64,000 nucleotides of DNA. Origin: Sorex araneus (Eukaryota > Chordata > Mammalia > Eulipotyphla > Soricidae). The position numbers and the translations under genes were made by a program. The stretch covers positions 177,267,089 through 177,331,088 of the forward strand of contig NC_073305.1 of assembly GCF_027595985.1 (NCBI RefSeq). Reading direction: 5' to 3'. Under the pieces are notes generated by a model, which saw nothing but the letters and a program-made list of their open reading frames with translations, made no database searches and was not told the origin of the DNA. Shown here one piece after another: positions 44,272 to 55,680 of the stretch (positions within the stretch are counted from its first letter, which is position 1; the number at the start of each line of letters is the position of its first letter).

Positions 44272-45184
44272 CATCCAAAAGCATTTCTGAAAATCAGACT
44301 CGATACTAAACGATATCAGATGACTTTTGAAAATCCTGATAAATGTACATGTGACTCAAAAATTTGACCATTTTGGTAAAGGACCTGAATAACTCTTGCT
44401 TGTTAGGGTTGTCAGCATTATTTAATTGAGATTAAAATATAAGTAAAATTAAAACATGGTACCTTTGGGTCTCTAGCTTTTCCAGAGACCAAGATTGGAT
44501 GGAACAGTTCCAAGTGCTAATAATGATGATCATAGCAATGGAATTTAGTCTTCCAAAATTTGTTTAATGCAATCGCAGCATCCTACCTGGAAAGGATAGT
44601 CTCCAACAGAAAATTCATTGTAGACAGATAGTTTGTATGGCCATAATCAAGGTTAAAGGGAGAGAAATGGTTCAATTTCTAATGCTTCTTTCACTTTACA
44701 TTAGAGAGACTAAAAATCTACAGAGTTCATATAGTTTGATTAGTATTTCCCAGTTAACTTGTCCTCAGACCAAAGTGCCTTTATTTCCATTTTACCAGAT
44801 ATTATTAATTGAAATGTGTCCTGAAAGACCTGTGTCAAGTTCACTGGAACCTGTGAGTGTGACATTACTTTGACTTAGAGTCTTTGCAGGTCAAGCTGAT
44901 GTCATGAAGGTGGGATCTAGTAAAAACTGATAAGCCCCATAAATGAAGAAGGAATAGAAGCCCCCCAGAAGAAGGGGAGGCAAAATCAGATTGTATATCT
45001 GTAAACCAAGGAGCATCAAAAAATCACTGGAAGGCTCCAGGAAAGAAGAAGAGGATCTGCAACAGATCCTACTCCCAGCCCCAAGTTTCAGAAGGACCTG
45101 ATCTTATTGGCGCCTTGATTTTGATGGGGATTCTGGCCTCCTATGCAAGATACTGTGCATTTCTGTTGCTTTATTTATTTTTTA
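44272..45184. other. apparently single-copy AT-rich sequence
   Basis: No repeat or gene recognised. Confidence 0.45.
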
Positions 45185-45600
45185 TTTTTTCCAGAATTTT
45201 ATTTTATTAAAGCACCTTGAGTTATAAAGTTATTCATAGTTGGGTTTTTGACATATAATGTTCCATCCACAGTCACACCACCAATGTCAGCTTCCCTCCA
45301 CCAGTGCTCCCAGGTTCTGTCTCCTACGCCCCATCCCAGCCCCAGCCTGCCATCTTTGACAAGCATCTTTTCATTTTGGTTGTTAAAGCTTGGGTCCCGT
45401 GAGTTCATTGTTGTTGACTGTGGTTCAGATATGTAGCTCTGTCGTTCCTTAACACCATTGATGTTCCTCAATTCCCTTGATCTACGGCCCTGTTTCTTCT
45501 CATCTCTCTCTTCTCCCCTTCCCCTTCATTCAATTTCTTTCCTTCTCCTTCCTATACTCTGGGTCGAAGGGTGATCTAGGCATTCCCCCCTTTGCTCCAT
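45185..45600 (-). mobile_element. L1 3' fragment
   Basis: Reverse L1 3' end: 'ttttattaaagcaccttgag', 'cagtcacaccaccaatgtca', 'ccctccaccagtgctcccag', then a CT-rich stretch. Confidence 0.82.
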
Positions 45601-46103
45601 TGCATTTCCTCATCCACTTACTCTTATAAATGTCAGGTAAGTGATATCATCGTTTCTGTTGTTTTAAATCACTCTGTTTGTGATAGTTATAGTAACTCTC
45701 AAGAATGAACAGAGCAATCATTCCCCTTCATGAAAACAGTGCTGGGTTGAGGACACCGTGCAGAGGTTCGGACACAAGCCTTGCATGTACCAGACCCTGG
45801 TGAGGAGCTGGCACCACAAACCACCTCCAAGCATCATCATCAGATATGGTCCTGGAGGCCCCCTAGGCACTTCCTGGGTAACCCTGAAGGCCCCTTGCCC
45901 TGCAGTGTCAGACTTGACTGAGACTATGGTCCCTGTTCCTTGACCATTTCTTGGGAGAACTCTTCAAAATAAATAAAATACAGTGTCTAATCAAGTACCA
46001 TCATGTTTTGAAAACCTTATGCTTCATAATTTATTCTTAGGGGAGAAATAGTTCTTGCAAAAAGAATCACTCAGAATCACTAGTTCTGACATATATGTTT
46101 ATA
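45601..46103. other. unassigned; possible very old SINE at 45745-45940
   Basis: 'gccttgcatgtaccagaccc' and 'catcagatatggtcctggag' hint at a decayed SOR-like copy; otherwise nothing. Confidence 0.35.
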
Positions 46104-46350
46104 TCACTGTCACTGTCACCCCGTTGCTCATTGATTTGTTTGAGCAGGCACCAGTAATGTCTCTCATTGTGAGATTTATTGTTACTGTTTTTGGCATATC
46201 CAATATGCCACGGGTAGCTTGCCAGGCTCTGCCGTGCGGGCGGGATACTCTCGGTAGCTTGCTGGGCTCTCTAAGAGGGGCGGAGGAATCAAACACGGGT
46301 TGGCCACGTGAAAGGCGAATGCCCTACCACTGTGCTATTGCTCCAGCCCC
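46104..46350 (-). mobile_element. RTE-tailed SINE
   Basis: Antisense full-length type-B copy with 'ctgtcactgtcaccccgttg' at the tail. It is followed by an (ATAC)n patch at 46351-46390. Confidence 0.95.
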
Positions 46351-46499
46351 ATATGTATACATACATACATATATACATATACATACACTAATTTGAAGAT
46401 AAGGAATAATCAACCTCTTTAGGAAGCAAACACAATATTGCTAAGTGCTGCATAATTTTTCTCTGAAATATGCCATGTTTTTCTATTTTAAAAAGTGTA

Positions 46500-46659
46500 G
46501 GGACTGGAGAGATAGCACAGTGGGCAGGGCACTTGCTTTTCTCACGGCTGACCCAGGTTTGATCCCCGGCACCATGAGTCCACCAAGAATGGCCCCTGAG
46601 CACAGGGCCAGGAGTAAGCCTTGAGCACTGACAGGTATGACCTCAAAACAACCCCCCAA
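46500..46659 (+). mobile_element. SOR-type SINE
   Basis: Subtype lacking the CATATGGT block ('ccggcaccatgagtccacca'). TSD AAAAAGTGTA before (46490-46499) and after. Confidence 0.92.
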
Positions 46660-46759
46660 AAAAGTGTAATATCACCACCACAGGGTTTTTATTTCCTTGT
46701 GTAGAATATACACCATTTTGTTTATGATTATGCTCTTTTATATAAAAGCACTGCTTCTA

Positions 46760-46917
46760 GAACTGGAGAGATAGCACAGTGGGTAAGGCGCTTCTCTTGC
46801 ATGTGTCTGATCCTCGTTCAATTCCCAGCACCCAGTACATTCCCCAAGCCCATCAGGAGTGCTCCCTGAGTGCACAATCAGGAGTAAGCTGTGAACACTG
46901 CTGAGTGTGGCCCCCAA
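46760..46917 (+). mobile_element. SOR-type SINE
   Basis: Head with A box, B box (CGTTCAATTCC), 'agcacccagtacattcccca', ending 'gctgagtgtggcccc'. No A-tail: the next element starts immediately. Confidence 0.88.
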
Positions 46918-47360
46918 ATCACTGTATCGCTGTTAATCCATTGCTCATCAATTACTTTAGCGGGTACCAGTAACATCTCCATTTGTCCCTGTCATGTGCT
47001 AGTGTAGTCCATTGGCATCTGCTCACCCCAGGAACATGAGAAGCACGTTATTGTTACTGTTTTTGGCCTACCAAATACATCACGGGTAGCTTGCTAGGCT
47101 CTGCTGTGTGGGTGGGATATCCTCGGTAGCTTGCTAGGCTGAGAGTTATAGAAAATGAGTAGGGAGTGTCTTATGATGTGTCCAGGAATATGTTCACTCA
47201 TATGTGTGGCTTGGCTCGAGCATGTGGGAAAAAACCTGGAGTGTGGTGGCAGTCGGGTTGTGGAGGTCGGATGCTGGGGCTGGGTCCCTTGGGGCAGGGA
47301 GGGCTCTCACCTGCACCCCTCTGGGGTGAAAACAGTGAAAACAGTCTGGCGCTAAGTCCT
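46918..47360 (-). mobile_element. type-C RTE-tailed element
   Basis: Antisense: tail ('ccattgctcatcaattactt', 'gcgggtaccagtaacatctc'), then 'tgtccctgtcatgtgc', 'gttattgttactgtttttgg', 'ggtagcttgctaggctctgc' and the GC-rich module ('cagggagggctctcacctgc', 'gtgaaaacagtctggcgc'). Confidence 0.8.
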
Positions 47361-48498
47361 CAGCCCCAAAATAAACTAACAAAAAAGGTGTTATTTTCAA
47401 AAGGTACTATCACATAAAGATTGAATAATTCTATCATATTCATTTGTGGGTTCCAATCCATGACTTAGTGGTGCTGTTTGGCTGTTTCATGAAAGATTAA
47501 ACACTCAAGAAATCCCACTGCACAACCCACTCTTTTACCCACAGAATACCCCCAGGTGTGATCAAAACATCTCAGAAGTCGTGTTTTGATAAGGGCAGTT
47601 TCACTTGAAGAATCACATTCAGAACAATTCCTAGCTTTGTGAGACCTGTATTTTCTAAGATTATTTTTCTTGAGCGTTCTTTCCATTGAAGAGTCTCTCC
47701 AGGGATCCCGTTGCTGTTCCCACTTAAATGCTTACTGGGCTAAATAAAACAATAAGTCTGTAGACACTCGAACTCCTCAGGAAAGCGGTAGGGTATGAGA
47801 CAAAGTACAGAGTGGAATATGTGATTTCCTGGGAGGGAGAGGGATTATTTTTTGATTCCCTCTATTATGCCCCATGTCTACTCTTGATATTTTCCACCAC
47901 CTCCATATTTTGCACAAACATTCCCTCTTCCAAGCTCACAATTTTCTCCTCAGAGCAGACTCAGATGGAATCCTCTCAGTTAGAATCATCCAAACCGCCG
48001 CAGTGGTTCTTTCCTTGGCCTTCCTGATGACAGAATCTTGGTTTCGTGAGAAGATTCATCTTCCTTAATATAGTTCTGAAGTCATCATTTTGTCTTAAAA
48101 TGCAGAATTTATATTTAGAGAGAGGGAAAGACATATAAGCTACTGTATTGTAGTAAGACACTAGGTAGGAATGATGTCAAGCAAAATTTAGTCATGAGAC
48201 TTTGCTCTTCTGGTTGTCTTAGAGGACTCGAATTTGGGGAATATGAATTTTGGGTAAACCAGGAATGTGAAAAGGAAGTGTACATATTTCTGGGCTCCAC
48301 CCCAAGTGTTTCAGATTTACTGTGTCCAGAGCCTGAGAACTGTTCTTTCTAACAAATTTTCTGATTGCTGATGTCAGTAACTCAGGACGATGTTTCCAGC
48401 ACTTTGTACTATCTCTGCTTAGCCACAGTGGACACGCTCTTTGATTTCTTTTCATTGAGAGACATGAAAAAATCTTTTTCTTTAATTTTTTTAACTGC
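47361..48498. other. apparently single-copy sequence
   Basis: No repeat or gene recognised over 1.1 kb. Confidence 0.45.
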
Positions 48499-48506
48499 TA
48501 GAAAAT

Positions 48507-48758
48507 GGGACTGGAGTGATAGCACAGGAGGTAGGGCATTTGCCTTGCGTGCGACCGACCTGGGTTTGATTCCTCTGTCCCTCTCGGAGAGCCCGGCAAG
48601 CTACCCAGAGTACCCTGCCTGCATGATAGAGCCTGGCAAACTACCCGTGGCATATTCGACATGCCAAAAACAGTAACAACAAGTCTCACAATGGAGATGT
48701 TACTGATGCCCACTCAAACAAATTGATGAACAACAGGACAACAGTGCTACAGTGTAGT
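48507..48758 (+). mobile_element. RTE-tailed SINE
   Basis: Full-length type-B copy; TSD TAGAAAAT at 48499-48506 and 48759-48766. Confidence 0.95.
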
Positions 48759-48784
48759 TAGAAAATACATGTTATTTAGGTAAG

Positions 48785-49140
48785 TAGTGTTCATTACATT
48801 CATACTGTTGTATAACCATCACCACCATCTGTCTCCAAGACTCTTCATCATTCAAAGCTGAAACTCTCTCCCTATTGGATAAAACCTTCCCTTTGTCTCT
48901 CTCCTAGTCCCAGACAACAGTGATTTCTGTCTCTAGCAATTAGACTTTGGTAGGTACCACATATAAGAAGTAATGATTTTCTTTTGTGGCTGACTTATAT
49001 CCCTCAGCATAATATCCTCAAGGTCCATCCTTGTAGCATACCTGCATTTCTCTTCCATTTAAGAATGAATAATATGTTGCCATATGTACATATTGCACTT
49101 TATTTGTCCATTCATCCATCCACAGACTCTTTCACCAGCT
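48785..49140 (-). mobile_element. old L1 fragment (L1M-like)
   Basis: Reverse reading of ancient L1 3' sequence: 'tgtataaccatcaccaccat', 'cctcagcataatatcctcaa', 'ggtccatccttgtagcatac', 'tttgtccattcatccatcc'. Confidence 0.75.
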
Positions 49141-49407
49141 AATTATGTATATATTGTATACTATCTCTATCCTATATGTTCTATTCTTACAATAAATGTA
49201 GATAAAGTTTGTAAGAGAAAATTAGTTGTTATTAAGAAAATCATAATATAAAATATATTCATCAATATTATAAGTTCAATTAATTTGTCTACAAAAAATT
49301 CTTCAACTCTATGGATCCACATTGGCTCAAACCAATGTGGTTTGAAGATCAACTGAACAACTAAAAGAGAAACTGCTAAAGAGTAGAGCTTCTTAATAAG
49401 TGATGTG

Positions 49408-49482
49408 TCCTGTGGATTAAATGGAATGAGGTAGATAAATGGTAAACACAGTGCTGGCACATAGTAGTATAGATGTTAGGAT
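49408..49482 (+). mobile_element. MIR (3' part)
   Basis: 'ctgtggattaaatggaatga' followed by 'acacagtgctggcacatagt' matches the MIR 3' half (aggattaaatga, then cagtgcctggcacatagtag). Confidence 0.75.
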
Positions 49483-50245
49483 CACGCAGTCTTCTGAGCA
49501 ATTAGGTGCAAATAGAACAAATACCCCTGGTAGTGTTGATGTTTCCAGTGAGTGTGACTGTAAGTGATGTCAATTAGGTTTAAAAGCATATGTGAATTCT
49601 CTGTCTTTCCAAGTTCACACCTGAACTCAGATTGGATCACGAAGTACATAGAGCTACATCTCATTTCAAGCCTTTCACACAGACACTTGCTATAAAACAC
49701 TTGGGATAACACTGGTGAGCACTTGATATAAATATTTGATAACAGCTTGCTTGTGTGAACTATTAGAACAGTAACACCTCACTCACAGCCCCAAGAAATC
49801 TTTCCTGGGAATTTTTCTTTCAACGTCATTGACTTTCCCTGCCACTGCTTATGGGATAGTATGAAAGCAGAAAGGAAAAGGGAAGAGAGATCATCGGATT
49901 CAACATGAGCACTGAAAGTAACAACCATATGTGTGAGTTAGGAAAATGTGTTTTTCTAGCACAGAGCTATTCAATCTTATCAGAAAACTGATCTATACAT
50001 TCACTTTCAGTTACCAGTCACAACATGAGGTTTGGAGCAGTGGGCATGCACTGGAATGTAAATTTCTAAAAAACCAACCCTCGCTATATAGTGTATGGGG
50101 TATGGCTCAGCTGACTTTACAAAAGAAAGTCTATCTTGAAGAAGTGAATGATGTTGAGTTGATTAAGCTTTGGCATAAAGTCCCTATACCACAGACACAT
50201 TGACCAACAGTGTCCCAGAAGACAATGACTTTATCCAGGCTCTGT
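49483..50245. other. apparently single-copy sequence
   Basis: Nothing recognised. Confidence 0.45.
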
Positions 50246-50258
50246 AAGTTCTTTGTCT

Positions 50259-50444
50259 GGGGCTGGAGTGAGGTCGTAGCAGGCTGACCTGCATTGGATT
50301 GCCAGCATCCCATATGGCCCCTCAAGCACCATCAGGAATGATTCCTGAGGCAGAATCAGGATGAGTAAGCCCTAAGCATTGTTAGGTGTGACTCAATAAC
50401 CAAAAACATAAACAAAGAAAACAACCCCCAGGTCCCCAAAACCA
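50259..50444 (+). mobile_element. old SOR-type SINE
   Basis: Has lost part of the tRNA head between boxes A and B; 'gccagcatcccatatggccc', 'gttaggtgtgactc' and an A-rich tail. An exact 13-bp TSD (AAGTTCTTTGTCT) lies at 50246-50258 and 50445-50457. Confidence 0.94.
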
Positions 50445-50457
50445 AAGTTCTTTGTCT

Positions 50458-51214
50458 TCTGTGGGGACCAGTCCTTTTCAGGTGGAATGGATTCTGTATA
50501 TATTTTAACTGCACTCATCACACTGTCTTGTGAAGGCCATATTTTCAAGCATTACAAAGTATGTAGTATCTTTTTGTAGTTATAAAACATGTTTGACACA
50601 TGCTAAGCCATAAAGAGGGTTGGAGTTCTGATACCTATTCAAACATGAACTCTGAAAACCCTATGCCAAGAGAGAAGCCTCTCACGATATGGTGAGAAAC
50701 ACAGGATTACACTTAGAGAGCAAGGCAGAGTCAGCTTCACAGAGACAGGGAGAATGTGAGAAGTTAATAAGGGCATTGAGGTGGGTGGTCTTGGGATAAT
50801 TATTATTAATAATTATTATCCTTAGTCACTGTTGTTTAATGGTTATGGACTTTCCATTTTAGTTAGGAAAGATTTGAACATCGGTGCTTTCTTGGATCCT
50901 CTTCTTGTAAGGCACTAATTCCACTCACGAGGTCTCCATCCTTATGGCCTAACTACTTCCTAAAGACCCCACCTCCAAAAGCCATCACCTTGGAGTCAGG
51001 GTTTCAACGTAAGAATCTGGGGAGTCACACACATTGAGTTCCTCAGTTTACCGCCTTCCATTCCCTAGTGAGGTCAGTTTGGCTCCAATGGGTATGAAAC
51101 TAGTGTTGTTAAATTTCTATGAAGAAGTCAGTGATGTGAAGCCATTTTTGGCTAACACTCAGGAATTATTTACTCTTCACCCATTCAAATATTTATATTT
51201 CCCCTTTGGCATAT
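50458..51214. other. apparently single-copy sequence
   Basis: Nothing recognised; short AATTATTATTAATAATT palindrome near 50798. Confidence 0.45.
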
Positions 51215-51320
51215 TAACTTCTTGGTGCTTATTTTCTTCATTTGTGGAAAAGCGACGATAATGAAATTGATTGCATAGACTGATGTAAAGCGCATGTGCG
51301 TTAATAAACATTAAATGTGA
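51215..51320 (+). mobile_element. MIR-like fragment
   Basis: 'cttcatttgtggaaaagcga' and 'tgtaaagcgcatgtgcgtta' with 'aataaacatta' follow the MIR 3' half in order. Confidence 0.6.
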
Positions 51321-51427
51321 AAGGGATAACCTAGCATCAAGCTGTGTGAATTAATTCTAATCTCACAACCCCTCCCCCAAATCCCACTTAGGATGGAAAA
51401 AAAGCCTCTTTTATAGGACTCCTGGAA

Positions 51428-51603
51428 GTTGGAGTAATAGCAAAGTGGCCTTGCACGTGGCCAACCCGGGTTCGATTCCCAGCATGCCATATGGTTCCTC
51501 GAGCACCGTCAGAAGTGATTCCTGAGTGCATGAACCAGAAGTGACCCCTGTGCATTGCCAGGTGTGACCCAAAAAGCAAAAAAAACAAAACAAACAACAA
51601 AAC
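51428..51603 (+). mobile_element. SOR-type SINE
   Basis: Lacks about 12 bp between A and B boxes; otherwise near consensus ('gggttcgattcccagcatgc', 'gtgcattgccaggtgtgacc') with a long CAAAACAAAC tail. Confidence 0.94.
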
Positions 51604-52002
51604 AGGACCCCCTTCTAGCTCTGAGCCTCAGTGGGTTCACTGTATCTCCTGTGTCCACTCTGCAACAAAGGCACAAGCCCTGTAACCCTGACCTTCTGCT
51701 TGACAGCTCTTCCCTTTTCTCTCTACTTAATTGATTCCACTCATAGTTCCAACCTGAATGCAAAAATTTCTTCCTATGTGACATCTCTAATATCACCAAT
51801 GAGGCCAAAACACATTATGTTCTGCTCCCAAACATTGTGTTTGGAAGGGGAAATGTGAAATAGACTTGTGGGATTTGATCCTGCCTATCTTCCCCCTTTA
51901 CCTATAGCTCCACAAGACACATGCCTTCTGTTCTGTTCGCCATTTTATTCTCAGCACCTAACTCAATGCCTTTCATATTGATCTTCAAAACTCTGTTGTA
52001 CT
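51604..52002. other. apparently single-copy sequence
   Basis: Nothing recognised. Confidence 0.45.
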
Positions 52003-52196
52003 ATCTCCAGATCTGTAGTACAATGGGTAGGACACTTGCCTTGCATGAGGCAAACCCAATTAGGTCCCATTCTGAGCTTGATTCCCAGAGTCCCACAGGA
52101 TCACCTGAACACCACCAGGAGTAATTCCTGAGTGAAGAGCCAGGAGGAACCCCTGAATATTGTGAGGTGTGGACTAAAAACCAAATAAATAAATAA
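52003..52196 (+). mobile_element. SOR-type SINE
   Basis: Has about 20 extra bp before the B box ('attaggtcccattctgagct'). Body 'caccaccaggagtaattcct' and an (AAAT)n tail are clear. Confidence 0.88.
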
Positions 52197-52365
52197 GCTA
52201 GGTGTATTTTTTAAAATTGTTGAATGAATTAGTGGAATAAGAGAGTGAGCAATTTACTTTTCTTCATTGCCTTTGGCCAATAAATACAGTATAAGAGTTT
52301 CTTCCTTAACTTCTGCAAGTTGTCCACCCTCACAGCTTTTCTCCTTTTATTTATTTTTATTTTTA

Positions 52366-52540
52366 TGATTTTTCTTTAGGGAGGAGGCACACTTGGCTGG
52401 GCTCAGGGTTTAATCCTGGCTCTGAGCTCAGGGATCACCCTTGGCAAGCTCAGGGGCCCATATGGAATGCCAGATTTCAAACCCGGGTCGGTAGCATGTA
52501 TGGCAAATGCCCTACCCACTGTACTTTGGCTCCATCCCCT
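52366..52540 (-). mobile_element. SOR-type SINE
   Basis: Antisense: 'ggctgggctcagggtttaat', 'gccagatttcaaacccgggt', 'tactttggctccatcccc'. Confidence 0.88.
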
Positions 52541-52544
52541 TTTT

Positions 52545-52594
<50 letters not shown>

Positions 52595-53236
52595 ATTGAT
52601 CATCAATTTTCTTGATCAGTCTCAGTAACGTCTCCATTCATCCTAGCCCTGAGATTTTAGCAGCCTCTCTTTGCTCATTCTTCCCAGCGGTGCTGGTGCC
52701 CCATTGGAGGCTCTTTCAGGGTCAGGGGAATGAGACCCATTATTGTTATTGGTTTCGGCTTATGAATATGCCATGGGGAGTTTGCCAGGCTCTCCCATGC
52801 AGGCAGGGAGTTTGCCAGGCTCTCCCGTGCAGGCAGGAATCTCTCGGTAGCTTGCCAGGTTCTCTGAGAGGGAGAACTAGGCTAAAAGATGACGCACACT
52901 GCGCGCTTCCGGAGCTTGGTTTTATAGTCTCTGAATGTTGGCCATTGATGGGATTACACGGTGTGTGGGGCAGTTTCTGGGTGTGACTGCCTAGCTACTA
53001 AAAAATGGGGCATCTGGGCGGAAGAGGTCCAGTCCCGATCTGAGCAGGCTAGGAGATCTCAGCCCCAGATCCCACACACCTGGGTTCCTCTGCCAGTTCC
53101 TTCATGTATGAGGCTCATCCAAAGGTGTGGAGAGGGGCCTTGTGCCTGGCTGTGGCTGGGTTCCGGAGGTCTTCGGCGGTGAGGGCTGTGTTCGGGGCAG
53201 GGAGGGAGACTCAACCCACCCCCTCCAAGGGACCCC
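52545..53236 (-). mobile_element. type-C RTE-tailed element with (ATC)n tail
   Basis: Antisense counterpart of 10414-11100: (ATC)n tail at 52545-52592, then 'tcatcaattttcttgatcag', 'ctgagattttagcagcctct', 'ggctctttcagggtcagggg', and the GC-rich modules to about 53236. A 30-bp unit (52776-52805) is tandemly duplicated at 52806-52835. The 5'-most 30-40 bp of the unit are missing. Confidence 0.92.
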
Positions 53237-53240
53237 TTTT

Positions 53241-53805
53241 TATAATTATTTTTAATTTTTTAAAATTTTAGGTACTGTGGTTTACAAAACTGTTAATAAT
53301 ATGATTTCATACATAGAACATTCCAGAACCACACCCTCCACCAGTGTCTGCTTCCTTCCACCATGTCTCAGTATCTCGGCCCTGCTCTGTCTGTCCTATG
53401 CTTCCCACTGAAGACCAGTTTCAGCTTTGTTGCTGATGGGCATTTGTTATTCTGTGAACCAACCCTACTGTGTTTCTTTATATCCAACCCATGAGAGAGA
53501 TCATCCTGTGTCCCTCTCCTTCTGATTAACTTCATTCAGCCTAGCACTCTACAGATACATCCACACAGCAGAAAATTGCCTGATTTCACCTTTCCTTAAT
53601 GCCAAGTAGTATTTCACTGTGCATATGTCCCATAGTTTCTCTATCCAGTCATCTGTTCTTGGACACTTGTGCTGTTTCCAGGTTTTGTGAATAGTGTTAC
53701 AATAAACATAGGGGTATAAATGTCTTTTCTAAATAAAGGTTTTGAATCCTTAGGATAGGTGTAAGAAGTTGAATTGCTGGGTCACAAGGAAGCTCAACTT
53801 CTATG
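53241..53805 (-). mobile_element. L1 3' fragment
   Basis: Reverse L1: 'aggtactgtggtttacaaaa', 'ccctccaccagtgtctgctt', 'ttcattcagcctagcactct', 'catctgttcttggacacttg', 'gttgaattgctgggtcacaa'. Confidence 0.88.
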
Positions 53806-54201
53806 TTTTTTTTTGAGGAGTGTTCTAAAGCTAGTGTATTAGACACTGCATATTTGGAACTGAGCTATTCTTATATTTTCTATCCACAGCAATATCTATA
53901 TTATTCCAGATATTTTCTCTGCCAAATCAACCAGAAGACTGCCTACGTTTCTCCTCAGCCCCTTAATGATACCTCTACTGGAGAATGTTCTGGTAAATTC
54001 AAAAAGGAAAAACGTTCCTGGTAGAAAAGGCAAAATAGATTTCCATCATGCATATCTAGAATGCAATTGGACTGGAGAAATAATAGCAGGAGTTGTTTCA
54101 TAAGTACAATTCTGAATTTTTTGTTTGTTTAGTATCCAGAGGACCAGCATTGCTATAGTCTTGCAAGCTACTGACTAGGAATGGCTAGGAATGATACAGA
54201 A
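53806..54201. other. unassigned sequence
   Basis: A few SINE-like words ('gtcttgcaagctactgac') near 54160, otherwise nothing. Confidence 0.4.
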
Positions 54202-54457
54202 CATCACTGTATCACTGTACCACTGTCATCCCATTGCTCATCGATTTGCTTGAGCGGGCACTAGTAACATCTCCATTGTGAGACTTATTGCTATTTTTGG
54301 CATATCAAATATGTCACGGGTAGCTTGCCAGGCTCTGCCATGTGGGCGAGATACTCTTAGTAGCTTGCTGGGCTCTCCGAGAGGGGTGGAGGAATCGAAT
54401 CCAGGTCGGCCATATGTAAGGCAAATGCCCTACCCACTGTGCTATGCGCTCCAGCCC
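54202..54457 (-). mobile_element. RTE-tailed SINE
   Basis: Antisense type-B copy with a repeated 'atcactgtatcactgtacca' tail; a short deletion in the 'acagtaacaac' block. Confidence 0.93.
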
Positions 54458-54679
54458 ATATGAGGAGGTAAATGGTCCTGTGAAGAATATTATGTGCCAG
54501 AAGGAGCAAGTGAACACAATAAACTGGGTGGGGAAGCTGTGCTAATGAGTATCTCTGCATAGCAGGGGGAGAAGACCATAGCCAGGTGCAGTGCAACTCT
54601 AAGGCTGTTCACAAGGAGGCCTAAAGAACAGTCTTTCCTGTAAATGCAGGTCTCAACTGCAGTAGCAAGAAATAGTGGA

Positions 54680-55232
54680 CTTAGTGATCCCTTCTCTATT
54701 CCATCTGCCTTCTCCCCTCCGCTCATGAAGCAGTTTTGCAGCTATGGGCCAATCCTCATGGCCCTTGTATCTACTGTCCTTGGGTGTCAACCTCATGTTA
54801 TGTCATTCTATACTCCACAAATGAGTGCAGTCCTTCTATGTCTGTCTCTCTCTTTCTGACTCATTTCACTTAGCATGATACTCTCCATGTCTATTCATTT
54901 ATAAACAAATTTCATGACTTCATCTCTCCTAACAGCTGCATAGTATTCAGCTGGGATGGGAGATGCATGCCGAAAGTAGATAATGGACCAAACATGATGA
55001 CCTCTCAGTGTCTGTGTTGCAAGCCATAATGCCCCAAAGTAGAGAGAGAGTATGGGGAATATTGTCTGCCATGGTGGCAGGGTGAGGGTTGAAAAGGGGC
55101 GTATACCTGGGATATTGGTGGTGGGGAATGTGCACTGGTGGAGGGATGGGTGTCTGATCCTTGTGTGATTGTAACCCAAACATGAAAGCTTGTAACTATC
55201 TCACAGTGATTCAATAAAATAAATAAATAAAT
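54680..55232 (+). mobile_element. L1 insertion with 5' inversion
   Basis: 54680-54953 is antisense L1 ('catttcacttagcatgatac', 'aacagctgcatagtattcag'). 54954-55232 is sense L1 3' UTR ('ggtggagggatgggtgtctg', 'gtgattcaataaaataaat') ending in its A-tail. The antisense part corresponds to L1 sequence lying just upstream of the sense part, the layout produced by twin priming. Confidence 0.9.
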
Positions 55233-55576
55233 CCTTCCCTTCCCGCAAAAAGAAACAGTGAACTGAGAGTGTGGGAGCGGTTGGTGACTACATTTTCAGC
55301 ATTGCTGCCAGCTGCAGTGCACACTGCCTTTGCTGTAAAGGAGATACTGAGTTCTACATACTGAGAGGATAATTGGCCAGTGGGGAGTGTCTTATCCTTT
55401 TTGCTCTGCATCTGGTGTTGTTCCATGATCACCTCTAAATAGTAACTTGATTTTAATGAAATGTGTTGCCTAACTAAAAATCTCTAAGTTATTGTCTAAA
55501 TTTTGAATTAACGTCTGCTATCTTACAATCAAGTGACAGTTGAAACTAAGAACAAAAAGAAAGGGGAATAAAAAAA
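55233..55576. other. apparently single-copy sequence
   Basis: No repeat or gene recognised. Confidence 0.45.
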
Positions 55577-55680
55577 ATGATAGTACTGGGGTTACGGTGC
55601 TCACCTTATATGCAGCCAATCTCTGTTTGATCCCCAGCATTACATAGGGCCCCAGCACCATCAGATGTGGCAAAAACCAG
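55577..55680 (+). mobile_element. old SOR-type SINE fragment
   Basis: 'gttacggtgctcaccttata' and 'gtttgatccccagcattac', with 'accatcagatgtggcaaa' after an internal deletion. Its A-rich end gives way to the purine array. Confidence 0.75.
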
